A stretch of 64,000 nt of DNA from Chitinivorax sp. B (GTDB lineage Bacteria > Pseudomonadota > Gammaproteobacteria > Burkholderiales > SCOH01): assembly GCF_005503445.1 (NCBI RefSeq), contig NZ_SCOH01000003.1:124001-188000 (forward strand), given 5' to 3'. This document shows positions 9,589-18,723 of this stretch, in pieces. Position numbers and translations under genes: made by a program. The notes under the pieces were generated by a model. The model did not search any database. It saw only the letters and a list, made by a program, of their open reading frames with translations, and was not told where the DNA came from. Position 1 is the first letter of the stretch. Each line of letters opens with the position of its first letter.

Positions 9589-10476
9589 TCAATGCTTCTG
9601 CAGCAGCGTCAGAATGCTAGAGAAATCCAGCCCGCCTTGCCCTGCCTGACTATGTATGTGGTAGAGATTACGGGCAACGGCACCCAGAGGTGTTGGCGAC
9701 TTGCCATGTAAGGCTGCCTCCATGGCCAGCCCCAGGTCTTTGAGCATCAGATCGACACCGAACCCCCCTTGGTATTCACGACTGGCAGGCACATTTTCCA
9801 TTACCCCGGGCCACGGGTTGTATACCTCAGTGCTCCAATTACGGCCGGAGCTTTTCTGAATGATCTCAGAAAGGACTTTGGGGTCCAATCCCAGCGACAC
9901 CCCCAGATTCAATGCCTCAGCGGTACCGATCATATGAATGGCAAGCAGCATGTTGTTGCAGATTTTCGCAGTCTGACCGGCTCCATGTGCCCCGGCATGG
10001 AAAATGTTCTTGCCCATTTTCTCCAGTAATGGTCTGGCACGATCCAGCGCCGACTGGCTGCCACCCACGATGAACGTCAGCGTGCCAGCGGCAGCGCCGG
10101 CCGTACCGCCCGATACAGGTGCATCGATCATGTCAAAACCCTTGGCCTCCGCCACTTTGGCAACAGTGATGGCCGTTTGTGTGGCAATGGTGGAACAATC
10201 GATTACCAAGGCACCCGCCGACAAATGCGACAACAAATTACCCCGGCCCAAATATAAATCTTCCACATGCTGACTGGCTGGCAACATGGAGATCACCACG
10301 CTGGCGTCCTTGACTGCCTCCATGGCCGAGCTGGCCACCTTTGCGCCAGCTGCCTTGGCTATTTCCAACGATGCAGGCACCAGATCGAAAACCTGCAACA
10401 TATAACCCGCCTTGATCAGATTCAATGCCATCGGGCCACCCATATGGCCCAATCCGATAAATGCAATGGTGTTCAT
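9589..10476 (-). CDS. mmsB: 3-hydroxyisobutyrate dehydrogenase
   Basis: A 295-residue NAD-dependent dehydrogenase that oxidises 3-hydroxyisobutyrate to methylmalonate semialdehyde in valine breakdown. It opens with the Rossmann motif GLGHMGGPMA. It has the family substrate loop DAPVSGGTAGAAAGTL and the catalytic lysine in GAGQTAKICNN. The ATG at 10476 is preferred over the in-frame GTG at 10491, because AGGACAACAACC immediately precedes it. Length and motifs are those of the beta-hydroxyacid dehydrogenase family. The neighbouring hydrolase supplies its substrate and MmsA uses its product. Confidence 0.93.
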   Translation of the reverse strand: MNTIAFIGLGHMGGPMALNLIKAGYMLQVFDLVPASLEIAKAAGAKVASSAMEAVKDASVVISMLPASQHVEDLYLGRGNLLSHLSAGALVIDCSTIATQTAITVAKVAEAKGFDMIDAPVSGGTAGAAAGTLTFIVGGSQSALDRARPLLEKMGKNIFHAGAHGAGQTAKICNNMLLAIHMIGTAEALNLGVSLGLDPKVLSEIIQKSSGRNWSTEVYNPWPGVMENVPASREYQGGFGVDLMLKDLGLAMEAALHGKSPTPLGAVARNLYHIHSQAGQGGLDFSSILTLLQKH

Positions 10477-10589
10477 GGTTGTTGTCCTCACTTATTGTCG
10501 GGCGCACTGTCGACATTCAATGGCGCCGCTTTAGACTTAGGGTTAGTACTACCAATCAGTGGTAGGTCACGCCGACACAATTGATCTGT

Positions 10590-11702
10590 CTACCAATCGG
10601 CAAACGGGTGTGCGTCTTCGCCCCATGGTGGTACGTAGTGTTGATCGATATGTGCTTTGGTCACTTCCTCCCAAGTAGCGGGTGACCATACCGGCTGATT
10701 GTCCTTATCGATCAGCAACGCCCTGACCCCCTCACGAAGATCATGTTGCAGGCAGCACTGCACTGATACACCCAACTCCATCGCAAACACTTCTTCCAGC
10801 GACATATGTATGGCATGACGGTAGATATCGAAGATCAGCTTGGCAGAGGTTGGTGAGCCTTTGCGCAAAGTTTCAGCCCCACGTTTGATCCACGCATCAT
10901 CCGGCTGGTGCATCGCCAAGGCTTGGGCGATTTCTTCCACACTATCGAAGTTGGTGACCTCATTGATAAAATCGAGATGCATGCGTACCGGCGATACGGC
11001 CATCGGCTGTAGACCTCGATGCTGCCGCAGTAGTGTCGACAGTTTATGGTGGTTGGAACGATAATCATCCGCCCAATCCGTCCCTAACAGGTTATCGAAG
11101 ACGGCCTGCTTTTGGCTGCTGTCGACATAGTGGTCTGCCAGCTTTACAAACATCGCATCCGCCGCGTTCAGGCTGGCACCAGTCAAGCCCAGATACAAAC
11201 CGACACGCCCCGGCATGCGGTTCAGAAACCATGAGCCGCCCACATCCGGGTACAGGCCGATAGTGACTTCTGGCATGGCGATACGGGATTTTTCAGTCAC
11301 CACCCGATGTGATGCCCCCGCCATCAGGCCCAGCCCCCCTCCCATCACAATACCGTGCCCCCAGCATAGAATCGGCTTGGTGTAGGTATGGATCAGATAA
11401 TCCAGACGGTATTCGTTCTCGAAGAAAGTCTCGGCATAGGCGTTACGTTCATGACCGTGCTTGACCATCGACTGATACAGTTTGACGATATCGCCCCCAG
11501 CACAAAATGCCTTGTCACCGGCCCCTTGCAGCACGACCATGGCAATGGTGGGATCCAGCTCCCAGACATCCAATTGCTCAGCCAGCAGGTCAATCATTTC
11601 CAGGCTCAGCGCATTGAGCGATTTTTCGACATTCAGCGTGGCAAATGCCACCTGCTTGCCATTCGCCGCCGCCTTCAACTCAAACAAAACGGGGTCGTTC
11701 AT
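10590..11702 (-). CDS. 3-hydroxyisobutyryl-CoA hydrolase
   Basis: A 370-residue member of the enoyl-CoA hydratase/isomerase superfamily. The length and the motifs AFCAGGDIVKLYQ and GIVMGGGLGLMAGASHRV fit the hydrolase that releases 3-hydroxyisobutyrate from its CoA ester. The segment MPEVTIGLYPDVGGSWFLNR carries the acid residues characteristic of this subgroup rather than of hydratases. It lies between the hydratase gene (which makes its substrate) and mmsB (which uses its product), so the assignment rests on both sequence and context. Confidence 0.92.
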   Translation of the reverse strand: MNDPVLFELKAAANGKQVAFATLNVEKSLNALSLEMIDLLAEQLDVWELDPTIAMVVLQGAGDKAFCAGGDIVKLYQSMVKHGHERNAYAETFFENEYRLDYLIHTYTKPILCWGHGIVMGGGLGLMAGASHRVVTEKSRIAMPEVTIGLYPDVGGSWFLNRMPGRVGLYLGLTGASLNAADAMFVKLADHYVDSSQKQAVFDNLLGTDWADDYRSNHHKLSTLLRQHRGLQPMAVSPVRMHLDFINEVTNFDSVEEIAQALAMHQPDDAWIKRGAETLRKGSPTSAKLIFDIYRHAIHMSLEEVFAMELGVSVQCCLQHDLREGVRALLIDKDNQPVWSPATWEEVTKAHIDQHYVPPWGEDAHPFADW

Positions 11703-11788
11703 TGTTTCTCCATTTTTACTGTCAGCTTCATGCCATCTTTCATTGCAACAGGCAGGCTCAACCTGCCTTCATACCCGACCAACTGCAA

Positions 11789-12565
11789 TCAGCGATGCTT
11801 CCATTCCGGCTTACGCTTTTGCAGGAAGGCACTGACACCTTCTTTCTGGTCTTCGGTATGGAATAGATCAGCGAATGCTTCCCGTTCCGCCGGCAAGGCA
11901 TGAAACATCGGCTGGAAGCGGGCTTGTTGAATCAATTGTTTGCACTTGGCAATAGCGGACGGGCTTTGGTTGGCGGCTTTGTTGGCCAGCGCCAGCGCTG
12001 CATCTTTGGCAGTACCTTTGGCGACAACCTCTTCCACCAAACCAATCTTCAACGCCTGCTCTGCATTCACACGTTCACCACACAGGATCATGCGCTTGGC
12101 CCAGCCCTCACCCACCAGCCAGGACAGGTTCTGTGTTCCGCCAGCACAAGGCAACAAACCAACAGCGGCTTCTGGCAGCGCCATGACCGCTTGCGCTTCC
12201 GCGATTCGAATATCGCAGGCCAATGCAGCCTCCAGACCACCGCCCATGGCGTAACCGTTGATCGCCGCTATCGAGACGCCACGGAATTGCGCCAGCGTCT
12301 CAAATGCTTCGCCAAATACCCGCGCCATATTGCGGGCATTACCCACATCTCCGTCGGCAAACAGGTTGAGATCAGCCCCGGCAGAAAAGAACTTCTCGCC
12401 TTGGCCAGTCAGCACCAGCGCATAGATGTTGCGATCTGCATTCAGCTCGTGAATGCGCTGCTTCAATGCTGTCAGACTCTCTGCGTTCCAGGTATTGGCC
12501 GGTGGATTATTGATGGTCAATAAAGCAGTATGGCCGAGCTTTTCCAGAGTCAGTAGTGATGTCAT
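11789..12565 (-). CDS. Enoyl-CoA hydratase (valine pathway, methacrylyl-CoA)
   Basis: A 258-residue crotonase-fold enzyme. It has FFSAGADLNLFADGD for the oxyanion hole and GYAMGGGLEAALACD for CoA binding. The MALPEAAVGLLPCAGGTQ segment contributes one of the two catalytic glutamates. The start is the ATG at 12565, preceded by GAGGTGACC; an upstream in-frame start at 12607 has no such site. In this operon it most likely hydrates methacrylyl-CoA to 3-hydroxyisobutyryl-CoA. Family members also act on crotonyl-CoA, so specificity is inferred from context. Confidence 0.9.
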   Translation of the reverse strand: MTSLLTLEKLGHTALLTINNPPANTWNAESLTALKQRIHELNADRNIYALVLTGQGEKFFSAGADLNLFADGDVGNARNMARVFGEAFETLAQFRGVSIAAINGYAMGGGLEAALACDIRIAEAQAVMALPEAAVGLLPCAGGTQNLSWLVGEGWAKRMILCGERVNAEQALKIGLVEEVVAKGTAKDAALALANKAANQSPSAIAKCKQLIQQARFQPMFHALPAEREAFADLFHTEDQKEGVSAFLQKRKPEWKHR

Positions 12566-12761
12566 GGTCACCTCATGTCGATCTAAGTCGGGGGCTGGCT
12601 GTTTCACCCCCCATATAATTGAATCCTGCCGAATCGAAGGTCGGGCCGATTTGGCAGGGCTAATTCAATGTGTTACACGCGCTTTGCCGTTTTGCCATGA
12701 CAATCGAGCTCCATCAGCCAGGCAGCTTCATCCGTCACTGCCTGGTCCAAATGCAACGTCA

Positions 12762-13922
12762 CTAGCGCAAATCCTCCAGCGCCCCATCCCGCAAGACCTC
12801 GCGGCTGATAATGACCCGCATGATCTCGTTGGTGCCTTCCAGAATCTGGTGTACCCGGCTGTCGCGGACATAACGTTCCAGCGGATACTCCTTGATATAG
12901 CCGTAGCCGCCGAAAATCTGCTGTGCGTCTACGCATATCCTGAAAGCGGCATCGGTTGCAAACCGTTTGGCCATCGCACAATAGCTGGTCGCGTTATGGG
13001 CGTTGGCATCCAGCTTGCAGGCAGCCAGCCGGATCATCTGACGGGCGGCAACCAGCTCGGTCACCATGTCGGCCAGTTTGAATTGCAGCGCCTGAAAATC
13101 AGCCAGCTTCCTGCCGAATTGGCTGCGCTCCTGCATATAAGCCTGTGCCGCGTTGATGGCAGCTTGTGCTGTCCCCACCGAGCAGGTGCCGATGTTGATA
13201 CGGCCACCGTCGATGCCTTTCATGGCAATGCGGAAGCCTTCCCCTTCCGAGCCCAGCCGGTTGGCAATGGGAACCTGGACATTGTCAAAATTGATGACAC
13301 GGGTGGGCTGGCTGTTCCAACCCATTTTGCGTTCTTTCTTGCCATAACTGATGCCAGGCAGATCCGCCGGCACCGCGAATGCAGAAATACCTTTGGCACC
13401 CGCCTCGCCCGTACGGGCCATGACCACCAGCACATCGGTGTCACCCGCACCGGAGATGAATGCCTTGGCGCCATTCAGCAGATAGTACTCACCCTCGCAC
13501 CTGGCCGTGGTTTTGAGGCTGGCCGCATCTGAACCGGCACCTGGCTCGGTCAAGCAATAGGAAGCCAAACGGGTACCTTGGGTCAGATCCGGGCACCATT
13601 GCGCCAACACGTCGGGGGTGCCCCAGGTGGCAATCATCCAGGTCGCCATGTTGTGAATGGTGATGAAAGCAGCGGTCGACGTGCAACCTCCGGCCAGTTC
13701 TTCAAAAATGATGGCCGAATCCAGTCGTGACAAACCCAACCCGCCGGCACTATCCGGTGTATACAAACCGCAGAAACCCAGCTCACCCGCGCGGGCAATG
13801 GCAGCTTTAGGGAAAATGCACTCCTCGTCCCACTCGGCTGCCTGTGGGGCCATTTCATTCATTGCAAACTCGCGAGCAGTCCGCTGAAACGCGAGTTGGT
13901 CTTCGTTCAGTTCAAAATCCAT
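12762..13922 (-). CDS. Acyl-CoA dehydrogenase, probably isobutyryl-CoA dehydrogenase
   Basis: A 386-residue flavoenzyme of normal family length, beginning MDFELNEDQLAFQRTAREFA. The acyl-CoA dehydrogenase signatures are present: CLTEPGAGSDAASLKTTA in the middle domain and QIFGGYGYIKEYPLERYVRD near the end. The C-terminal HQILEGTNEIMR carries the glutamate position used as catalytic base in short-chain and isobutyryl enzymes. The FAD would pass electrons to electron-transfer flavoprotein. Operon neighbours cover all later steps of valine degradation, which points to isobutyryl-CoA as substrate. Confidence 0.92.
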   Translation of the reverse strand: MDFELNEDQLAFQRTAREFAMNEMAPQAAEWDEECIFPKAAIARAGELGFCGLYTPDSAGGLGLSRLDSAIIFEELAGGCTSTAAFITIHNMATWMIATWGTPDVLAQWCPDLTQGTRLASYCLTEPGAGSDAASLKTTARCEGEYYLLNGAKAFISGAGDTDVLVVMARTGEAGAKGISAFAVPADLPGISYGKKERKMGWNSQPTRVINFDNVQVPIANRLGSEGEGFRIAMKGIDGGRINIGTCSVGTAQAAINAAQAYMQERSQFGRKLADFQALQFKLADMVTELVAARQMIRLAACKLDANAHNATSYCAMAKRFATDAAFRICVDAQQIFGGYGYIKEYPLERYVRDSRVHQILEGTNEIMRVIISREVLRDGALEDLR

Positions 13923-14021
13923 ATCAGCTCTGACTTCAATTGAAAACGGTCATGGTTGCCGTTGATTGGACAATGCCCTGGGCTTACCTGCCAAACCCGG
14001 GCCATGATCACGTACAGGTCA

Positions 14022-14480
14022 TCAATCCGCTTCGGCGATACCCGGCCTGTCCCGCACACACATCAACGTCTGCAAGCCGTATGCGCAAGGTTTACGTTGC
14101 CCACTTTTGTCGGCCAGCACCTCAAACTCGCAGACGGTCAATGTCCGCCCTGGCTTTTTCACCGTGCCGATGGCAACCAATCTTTCACCATCGGCCGGGG
14201 CTACCAGGTTGATTTTGAATTCGACGGTGAGAATCGATTCATCTGGTTTGAATAGGGTGAAGGCAGCGCAACCCCCGGCAACGTCTGCAATCGTTGCAAC
14301 AATGCCACCGTGGAAGAAGCCGTGCTGCTGCGTCAGTTCTGGCCGATGTGGCAACATGATTTCCACCTCGCCAGCCGCCACCCGCGTCATACTTGCCCCC
14401 AGCAGGTGCATGGCCTGCTGGCGGGCAAAGCTGTTGCGGGTACGTGCCTCGAAATGTGGATCGGCAGGCGTGATCACCAT
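14022..14480 (-). CDS. PaaI-family hotdog thioesterase
   Basis: A 152-residue hotdog-fold protein with the family motif QQHGFFHGGIVATIADVAGG, where the HGG and the following acidic residue form the active site of PaaI-like acyl-CoA thioesterases. It begins only five bases after the mmsA stop codon, which suggests co-translation. It may release CoA from a dead-end acyl-CoA of the pathway and so recover free CoA. The exact substrate is unknown. Confidence 0.85.
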   Translation of the reverse strand: MVITPADPHFEARTRNSFARQQAMHLLGASMTRVAAGEVEIMLPHRPELTQQHGFFHGGIVATIADVAGGCAAFTLFKPDESILTVEFKINLVAPADGERLVAIGTVKKPGRTLTVCEFEVLADKSGQRKPCAYGLQTLMCVRDRPGIAEAD

Positions 14481-14485
14481 ATGGA

Positions 14486-15982
14486 TCAGTGCAGCGAAAT
14501 GGTGGTATTCACCTTGCCAGCGGTCACCGCATCATCGAACCAGCGTTCGGTAATGGTCTTGGTCTGGGTATAGAACATCACCACCTGCTTGCCGTAAGGC
14601 CCCAGATCACCCAGCTTGGAACCACGCGAACCGGTGAAGCTGAACAAGGGCACCGGTACTGGAATCGGTACATTGACCCCGACCTGTCCCACATCGATAT
14701 CCTGCTGGAAACGACGTGCCGCTGCACCGCTTTGGGTAAAGATCGCAGTCCCATTGCCATTGGGGTTGGCGTTGATGAGCTCGATGGCCTCATCCAGTGT
14801 GTTGACCGACACGATGCACAACACCGGGCCAAAGATTTCCTGATCGTAGACGGCCATACCAGGCTTGACGCTGCTGAAAATGGTCGGGCCAACAAAGTTA
14901 CCCTGATCATGGCCGGGTACCTTCACATCACGGCCATCCAGCTCCAGCGTGGCACCCTGCTCGATACCTTTTTGAATCAGGGTGGTGACGCGGTCCTTGG
15001 CAGCGCAGGAGATCAACGGCCCCAAATCCAGGTTATCCTTGCCGGGGCCAACTTTAAGCGTCTTCGCCTTGGCGACCAGTTCGGGAATCCAGTCATTGGC
15101 ATCGCCCACCAGCACTGCCACCGAGATCGCCATACAGCGCTGGCCTGCGGCACCAAAACCTGCGCCCACCAAGGCATTGAGTGTTTGGTCCTTATTGGCA
15201 TCCGGCAGAACGATGGCGTGATTCTTGGCACCCATCATGCATTGCGCACGCTTGCCATTGAGGGTGGCGCGATTGTAAACATGGGTACCCACCTTGGTAG
15301 AGCCCACAAAGCTGATCGCCTTGATATCCGGGTGATCACAGATGGCATTCACTGCATCTTCGCCACCATGCACCACATTCAACACTCCAGGGGGAATCCC
15401 TGCCTCGACCGCCAGTTTGACCAGTTTCATCGTTACCATCGGATCCTGCTCGGAAGGCTTCAGCACGAAGGTATTACCCGTGACAATGGCCATCGGGAAC
15501 ATCCACAATGGAATCATGGCGGGAAAATTGAATGGGGTGATACCTGCACAAACCCCAAGGGGCTGCAATACGGTGTAGGTATCAATGCCATTGCCGACGT
15601 TTTCGACAAATTCGCCCATCTGCAACGAACCGATGTTGGCTGCATGTTCCACCACTTCCAATCCCCGGAACACATCTCCTTCGGCATCTGCCAGGGTCTT
15701 GCCCTGCTCCGCCGTCAGCGTGGCGGCCAGTTCAGCCATATTGTCACGAATCAGCTGTTGCAGCTTGAGGAAGATACGAGCCCGGGCACCGATCGGCGTC
15801 TTGCGCCAAGTCTTGAAGGCCGCTTTGGCGGCGGCTACAGCAGCATCGATTTCCTCTGGGGTGGCAAATGGAACGCGAGCCAGGACTTCCTGCGTGGCCG
15901 GGTTGACCACATCTTTCCATTTGGTGCTGCGGGATTCCACAAACTCGCCATTGATCAGCAGTTTGACGGTGGGGGTACTCAT
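14486..15982 (-). CDS. mmsA: Methylmalonate-semialdehyde dehydrogenase (CoA-acylating)
   Basis: A 498-residue aldehyde dehydrogenase. The nucleophilic cysteine lies in [20 protein letters not shown], and the MmsA-type segments [20 protein letters not shown] and [14 protein letters not shown] are clear. It converts methylmalonate semialdehyde, CoA and NAD to propionyl-CoA, CO2 and NADH, the last step of valine breakdown. It is the first gene of the operon. AAGGAG precedes the ATG at 15982, and the leader has a GAAGCC/GGCTTC hairpin at about 16002-16020 just upstream of that site. Confidence 0.95.
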   Translation of the reverse strand: MSTPTVKLLINGEFVESRSTKWKDVVNPATQEVLARVPFATPEEIDAAVAAAKAAFKTWRKTPIGARARIFLKLQQLIRDNMAELAATLTAEQGKTLADAEGDVFRGLEVVEHAANIGSLQMGEFVENVGNGIDTYTVLQPLGVCAGITPFNFPAMIPLWMFPMAIVTGNTFVLKPSEQDPMVTMKLVKLAVEAGIPPGVLNVVHGGEDAVNAICDHPDIKAISFVGSTKVGTHVYNRATLNGKRAQCMMGAKNHAIVLPDANKDQTLNALVGAGFGAAGQRCMAISVAVLVGDANDWIPELVAKAKTLKVGPGKDNLDLGPLISCAAKDRVTTLIQKGIEQGATLELDGRDVKVPGHDQGNFVGPTIFSSVKPGMAVYDQEIFGPVLCIVSVNTLDEAIELINANPNGNGTAIFTQSGAAARRFQQDIDVGQVGVNVPIPVPVPLFSFTGSRGSKLGDLGPYGKQVVMFYTQTKTITERWFDDAVTAGKVNTTISLH

Positions 15983-16001
15983 ACGTCCATCTCCTTCTTA
16001 T

Positions 16002-16020
16002 GAAGCCTCGTTGGGGCTTC
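16002..16020 (-). promoter_or_regulatory. Leader hairpin upstream of mmsA
   Basis: GAAGCC and GGCTTC flank a 7-base loop a few bases before the ribosome binding site of mmsA. It could affect translation or mRNA stability, or be a remnant terminator of the upstream operon that ends at 16250. No T-run follows it on the minus strand. Confidence 0.3.
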
Positions 16021-16249
16021 CTTCACATTTCGCCCCATCTTGTGAACGAGGCGAGCTTTTAAAAAGAATGTCGTTCACTGTTCATTTGACCGCGATCTGT
16101 CGGCTTTGTCAGCAAACACTGTCAATTCCAGCCGCTTGCATCCATAGTTAAACTGGTCCGGTGTTTATCCAGTGAATCGGTCTACCGCAGAACACACTGC
16201 TACCGGCTATCACATCAGCTCCTGAGCTGACTGGCCTTGACCGGATCGC

Positions 16250-17485
16250 TCAATTCAACTGACGCTGATCGTCAATCAGCTTGCCATCGTCTGGCATGCT
16301 GCCCGGCGGGCAGAACACCACTTCGGCGCGAAGTTTGCAGATGTCCCGCACACTACCAACCACTGCCTGGGCCAAGGTATCGCCGGGGTAGATGGTTTCA
16401 CAGTGAATTGCCAATTCATCCAGGTGGTTCTGCTGCCCGACAATCAGCCTTGCACGGGTCAGCTCCGGGTGTCGCCTGATCACTTGCGCCACCTGCTGCG
16501 GGTAGACGAACATTCCCCGCACTTTGACGGTTTGGTCAGCACGGCCCAACCAGCCCTTGATACGCATATTGGTCCGACCGCAAGGTGAAGTCCCTGGTAA
16601 GGCCGCGGACAGGTCGCCAGTGGCCAGGCGAATCAGCGGGTAGGCCGGGCTGAACAGCGTGACAGCAATTTCACCGGTCTCACCTTCTGGCACAGGTTGT
16701 CCGGTCTGTGGGTCAACCAGCTCCAGCAATACCCCTTCGTCCACAACCAGCCCTTCGCGGGCGGGTGTTTCATAGGCAATCAGGCCCAATTCAGCCGTGG
16801 CATAACATTCAAAAACCGCGACACCATGTTCTGCAAACCACGCCTTCAGGCTGGGCGAACAAGCCTCACCGGAAACCAGCGCATGCCGGACACTGAGCCG
16901 CTTCTGCTTTTGCGCTGCAGCCTTGTCGATCAAAATCTTCAACAACGATGGCGTGCCACAATAGGCGGTAGGTTGCAATTGTTGCATGGCAGCCAGTTGC
17001 AGCTCGGTATTACCAGTCCCGGCCGGGAACACCGCACAACCCAGGGCACGTGCCGCAGCATCGGCCATCCACCCTCCTGGGGTCAGGTGATAACTGAAAC
17101 CGACATGCACCAACTCACCGGCACGTACGCCTGCAGCAAACAATGCACGTGACATGCGCCAATGGTCACCCGCCTCACCCTGTGGCTCATAGATAGGACC
17201 GGGTGACTGGAACACGCGCACCATCGACGATACCGGTATAGCAGCCAGGCCACCAAATGGAGCTTGCTGCGCCTGCAGGCTGACCAGTGCTGCTTTACGG
17301 GTCAACGGCAACCTGGCCAGCGCATCGCGTGAATTGATCTGTTGCGGATCGAATGACTGCAGTACGTCACGGTAATAGGCGGTATTCTTGATTGCATGTT
17401 CAACATAATTGGGCAACTGATTGAGCAGTGCCGATTCACGTTGCCCAGGCGGCCGGGTTTCAAGCGTGTCAAAATGCTCACTCAT
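16250..17485 (-). CDS. PaaK-like acyl/aryl-CoA ligase family protein
   Basis: A 411-residue protein related to phenylacetate-CoA ligases of the adenylate-forming superfamily. Visible family features are the N-terminal HAIKNTAYYRDVL, the segment YGLIAYE-like ELGLIAYETPAREG, and GDLSAALPG...RIKGWLGRADQTVKVRG near the C-terminal hinge. The usual SSGTTG-type phosphate loop is replaced by FQSPGPIYEPQGE, as in a distinct subgroup found next to branched-chain ABC transporters. Its ATG overlaps the stop of the upstream YjbR-like gene as ATGA (17482-17485). It is the last gene of the transporter operon; the substrate is not evident. Confidence 0.78.
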   Translation of the reverse strand: MSEHFDTLETRPPGQRESALLNQLPNYVEHAIKNTAYYRDVLQSFDPQQINSRDALARLPLTRKAALVSLQAQQAPFGGLAAIPVSSMVRVFQSPGPIYEPQGEAGDHWRMSRALFAAGVRAGELVHVGFSYHLTPGGWMADAAARALGCAVFPAGTGNTELQLAAMQQLQPTAYCGTPSLLKILIDKAAAQKQKRLSVRHALVSGEACSPSLKAWFAEHGVAVFECYATAELGLIAYETPAREGLVVDEGVLLELVDPQTGQPVPEGETGEIAVTLFSPAYPLIRLATGDLSAALPGTSPCGRTNMRIKGWLGRADQTVKVRGMFVYPQQVAQVIRRHPELTRARLIVGQQNHLDELAIHCETIYPGDTLAQAVVGSVRDICKLRAEVVFCPPGSMPDDGKLIDDQRQLN

Positions 17486-17868
17486 GTGGAAGGAGTCTCC
17501 ATCATGGCGGATTGACTGGCGATTGCTTGACGTGTCTTGGCGGGCAGCTTCGCCGCAATCAGTTGAAAAGATTCGCGTATCAAAGCAGCAATCTCGTCTG
17601 CCGGCAATTGACAGTCAACTGTCAATGTCACCCAGTGATGGCGGGCCAGATAAGGAGCAGGCGTGATGCCCGGCACCTCGGTCAGCTCCAGAAACCGGCG
17701 CGTGTCCACCTTGATGGACAGCTTGGGCGGTACACTGCCCTCCGTGCCGAAGATGGCATACATCTTGCCCACCACACAATGGCATTCGGCGGTGCCCCAT
17801 TTGATATCGACTTCGCTCAATGGCAAGGCGGCACAGATTTGTCGGCATTGGTCAAAATCAATACTCAT
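17482..17868 (-). CDS. MmcQ/YjbR-family protein
   Basis: A 128-residue YjbR-like protein of the CyaY-like fold. Typical segments are AALPLSEVDIKWG, KMYAIFGT, PKLSIKVD and PAPYLARHHWVTL. The ATG at 17868 is chosen because it overlaps the livF stop as ATGA; an in-frame ATG at 17877 has no better site. It also overlaps the next gene by four bases, so it is translationally coupled on both sides. The family is often annotated as DNA-binding, but its true role is unclear. Confidence 0.8.
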   Translation of the reverse strand: MSIDFDQCRQICAALPLSEVDIKWGTAECHCVVGKMYAIFGTEGSVPPKLSIKVDTRRFLELTEVPGITPAPYLARHHWVTLTVDCQLPADEIAALIRESFQLIAAKLPAKTRQAIASQSAMMETPST

Positions 17869-18683
17869 GTCAGCCATCGCTTTCTGCGTCGGTAGTGTTT
17901 GACATCCTTGAAGCTTTTGCGGCCTTCACCGGCCAAGCCCAGGTAGAATTCCTTCACATCTTCATTCGCTGCCAATGACTGGGCATCGCCATCCATCACC
18001 ACTCTGCCGTTTTCCAGAATGTAGCCGAAGTGGGCATAACGCAACGCCACCATGGTGTTCTGTTCTGCCAACAGAAAAGATACACGCTCCCGCTGGTTGA
18101 GATCCTTCACGATACCGAAGATCTCCTCGACGATCTGCGGTGCCAGCCCCATGGAAGGCTCATCCAGCAGGATCATTCTGGGGCGGGCCATCAACGCCCT
18201 GCCAATAGCAGTCATCTGCTGCTCACCACCCGATGTATAGCCTGCCACGCTCTTGCGCCGTTCTTTCAATCGAGGGAAATAGGTGTAGACCTTCTCCAGA
18301 TCCTGTGTAATTGCGGCCCTGCCAGACCTGTTGGTATAGGCACCCGTCAGCAGGTTTTCCTCAACCGTCAAATGCTGAAAACAGTGCCGCCCTTCCATCA
18401 CCTGAATCACTCCCCGCGTCACCAACTGCGCCGGTGTCATCACATCCACCCGTTCGCCCTGAAACTCGATACTGCCTTTGGTGACTTCGCCTCGCTCGGC
18501 TTTGAGCAGATTACTGATCGCCTTCAGGGTAGTGGTCTTGCCAGCCCCATTCGCCCCCAGTAACGCGACAATCGAGCCCTCATGCACGTCGAATGAGACG
18601 CCTTTCAGCACCAGGATCACATGGTTGTAGATCACCTCGATGTTGTTCACCGACAGCAAATACGGGTTTTCGGCTATGCCCAT
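17865..18683 (-). CDS. livF: Branched-chain amino acid-type ABC transporter ATPase (LivF-like)
   Basis: A 272-residue ATPase with Walker A GANGAGKTTT, Q-loop region ending VIQVMEGRHCFQHLTV, signature SGGEQQM and Walker B MILLDEPSMGLAP. The MEGRHCFQHLTVEENL segment is typical of LivF. It is longer than the usual 235-240 residues, with a basic C-terminal tail (HYRRRKRW). It pairs with the LivG-like ATPase encoded four genes upstream and energises the LivH/LivM pore. Confidence 0.92.
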   Translation of the reverse strand: MGIAENPYLLSVNNIEVIYNHVILVLKGVSFDVHEGSIVALLGANGAGKTTTLKAISNLLKAERGEVTKGSIEFQGERVDVMTPAQLVTRGVIQVMEGRHCFQHLTVEENLLTGAYTNRSGRAAITQDLEKVYTYFPRLKERRKSVAGYTSGGEQQMTAIGRALMARPRMILLDEPSMGLAPQIVEEIFGIVKDLNQRERVSFLLAEQNTMVALRYAHFGYILENGRVVMDGDAQSLAANEDVKEFYLGLAGEGRKSFKDVKHYRRRKRWLT

Positions 18684-18723
18684 GTGTCAGTCCCTTGTAC
18701 TTGATTGACGGATACGGCCAAAG

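Noticed and set aside
14489-16003. A 504-codon open frame on the plus strand opposite mmsA
   Set aside because: It is antisense to a very well supported gene, has low-complexity His/Gln-rich content and no recognisable domain. Long antisense frames are common opposite GC-rich genes.
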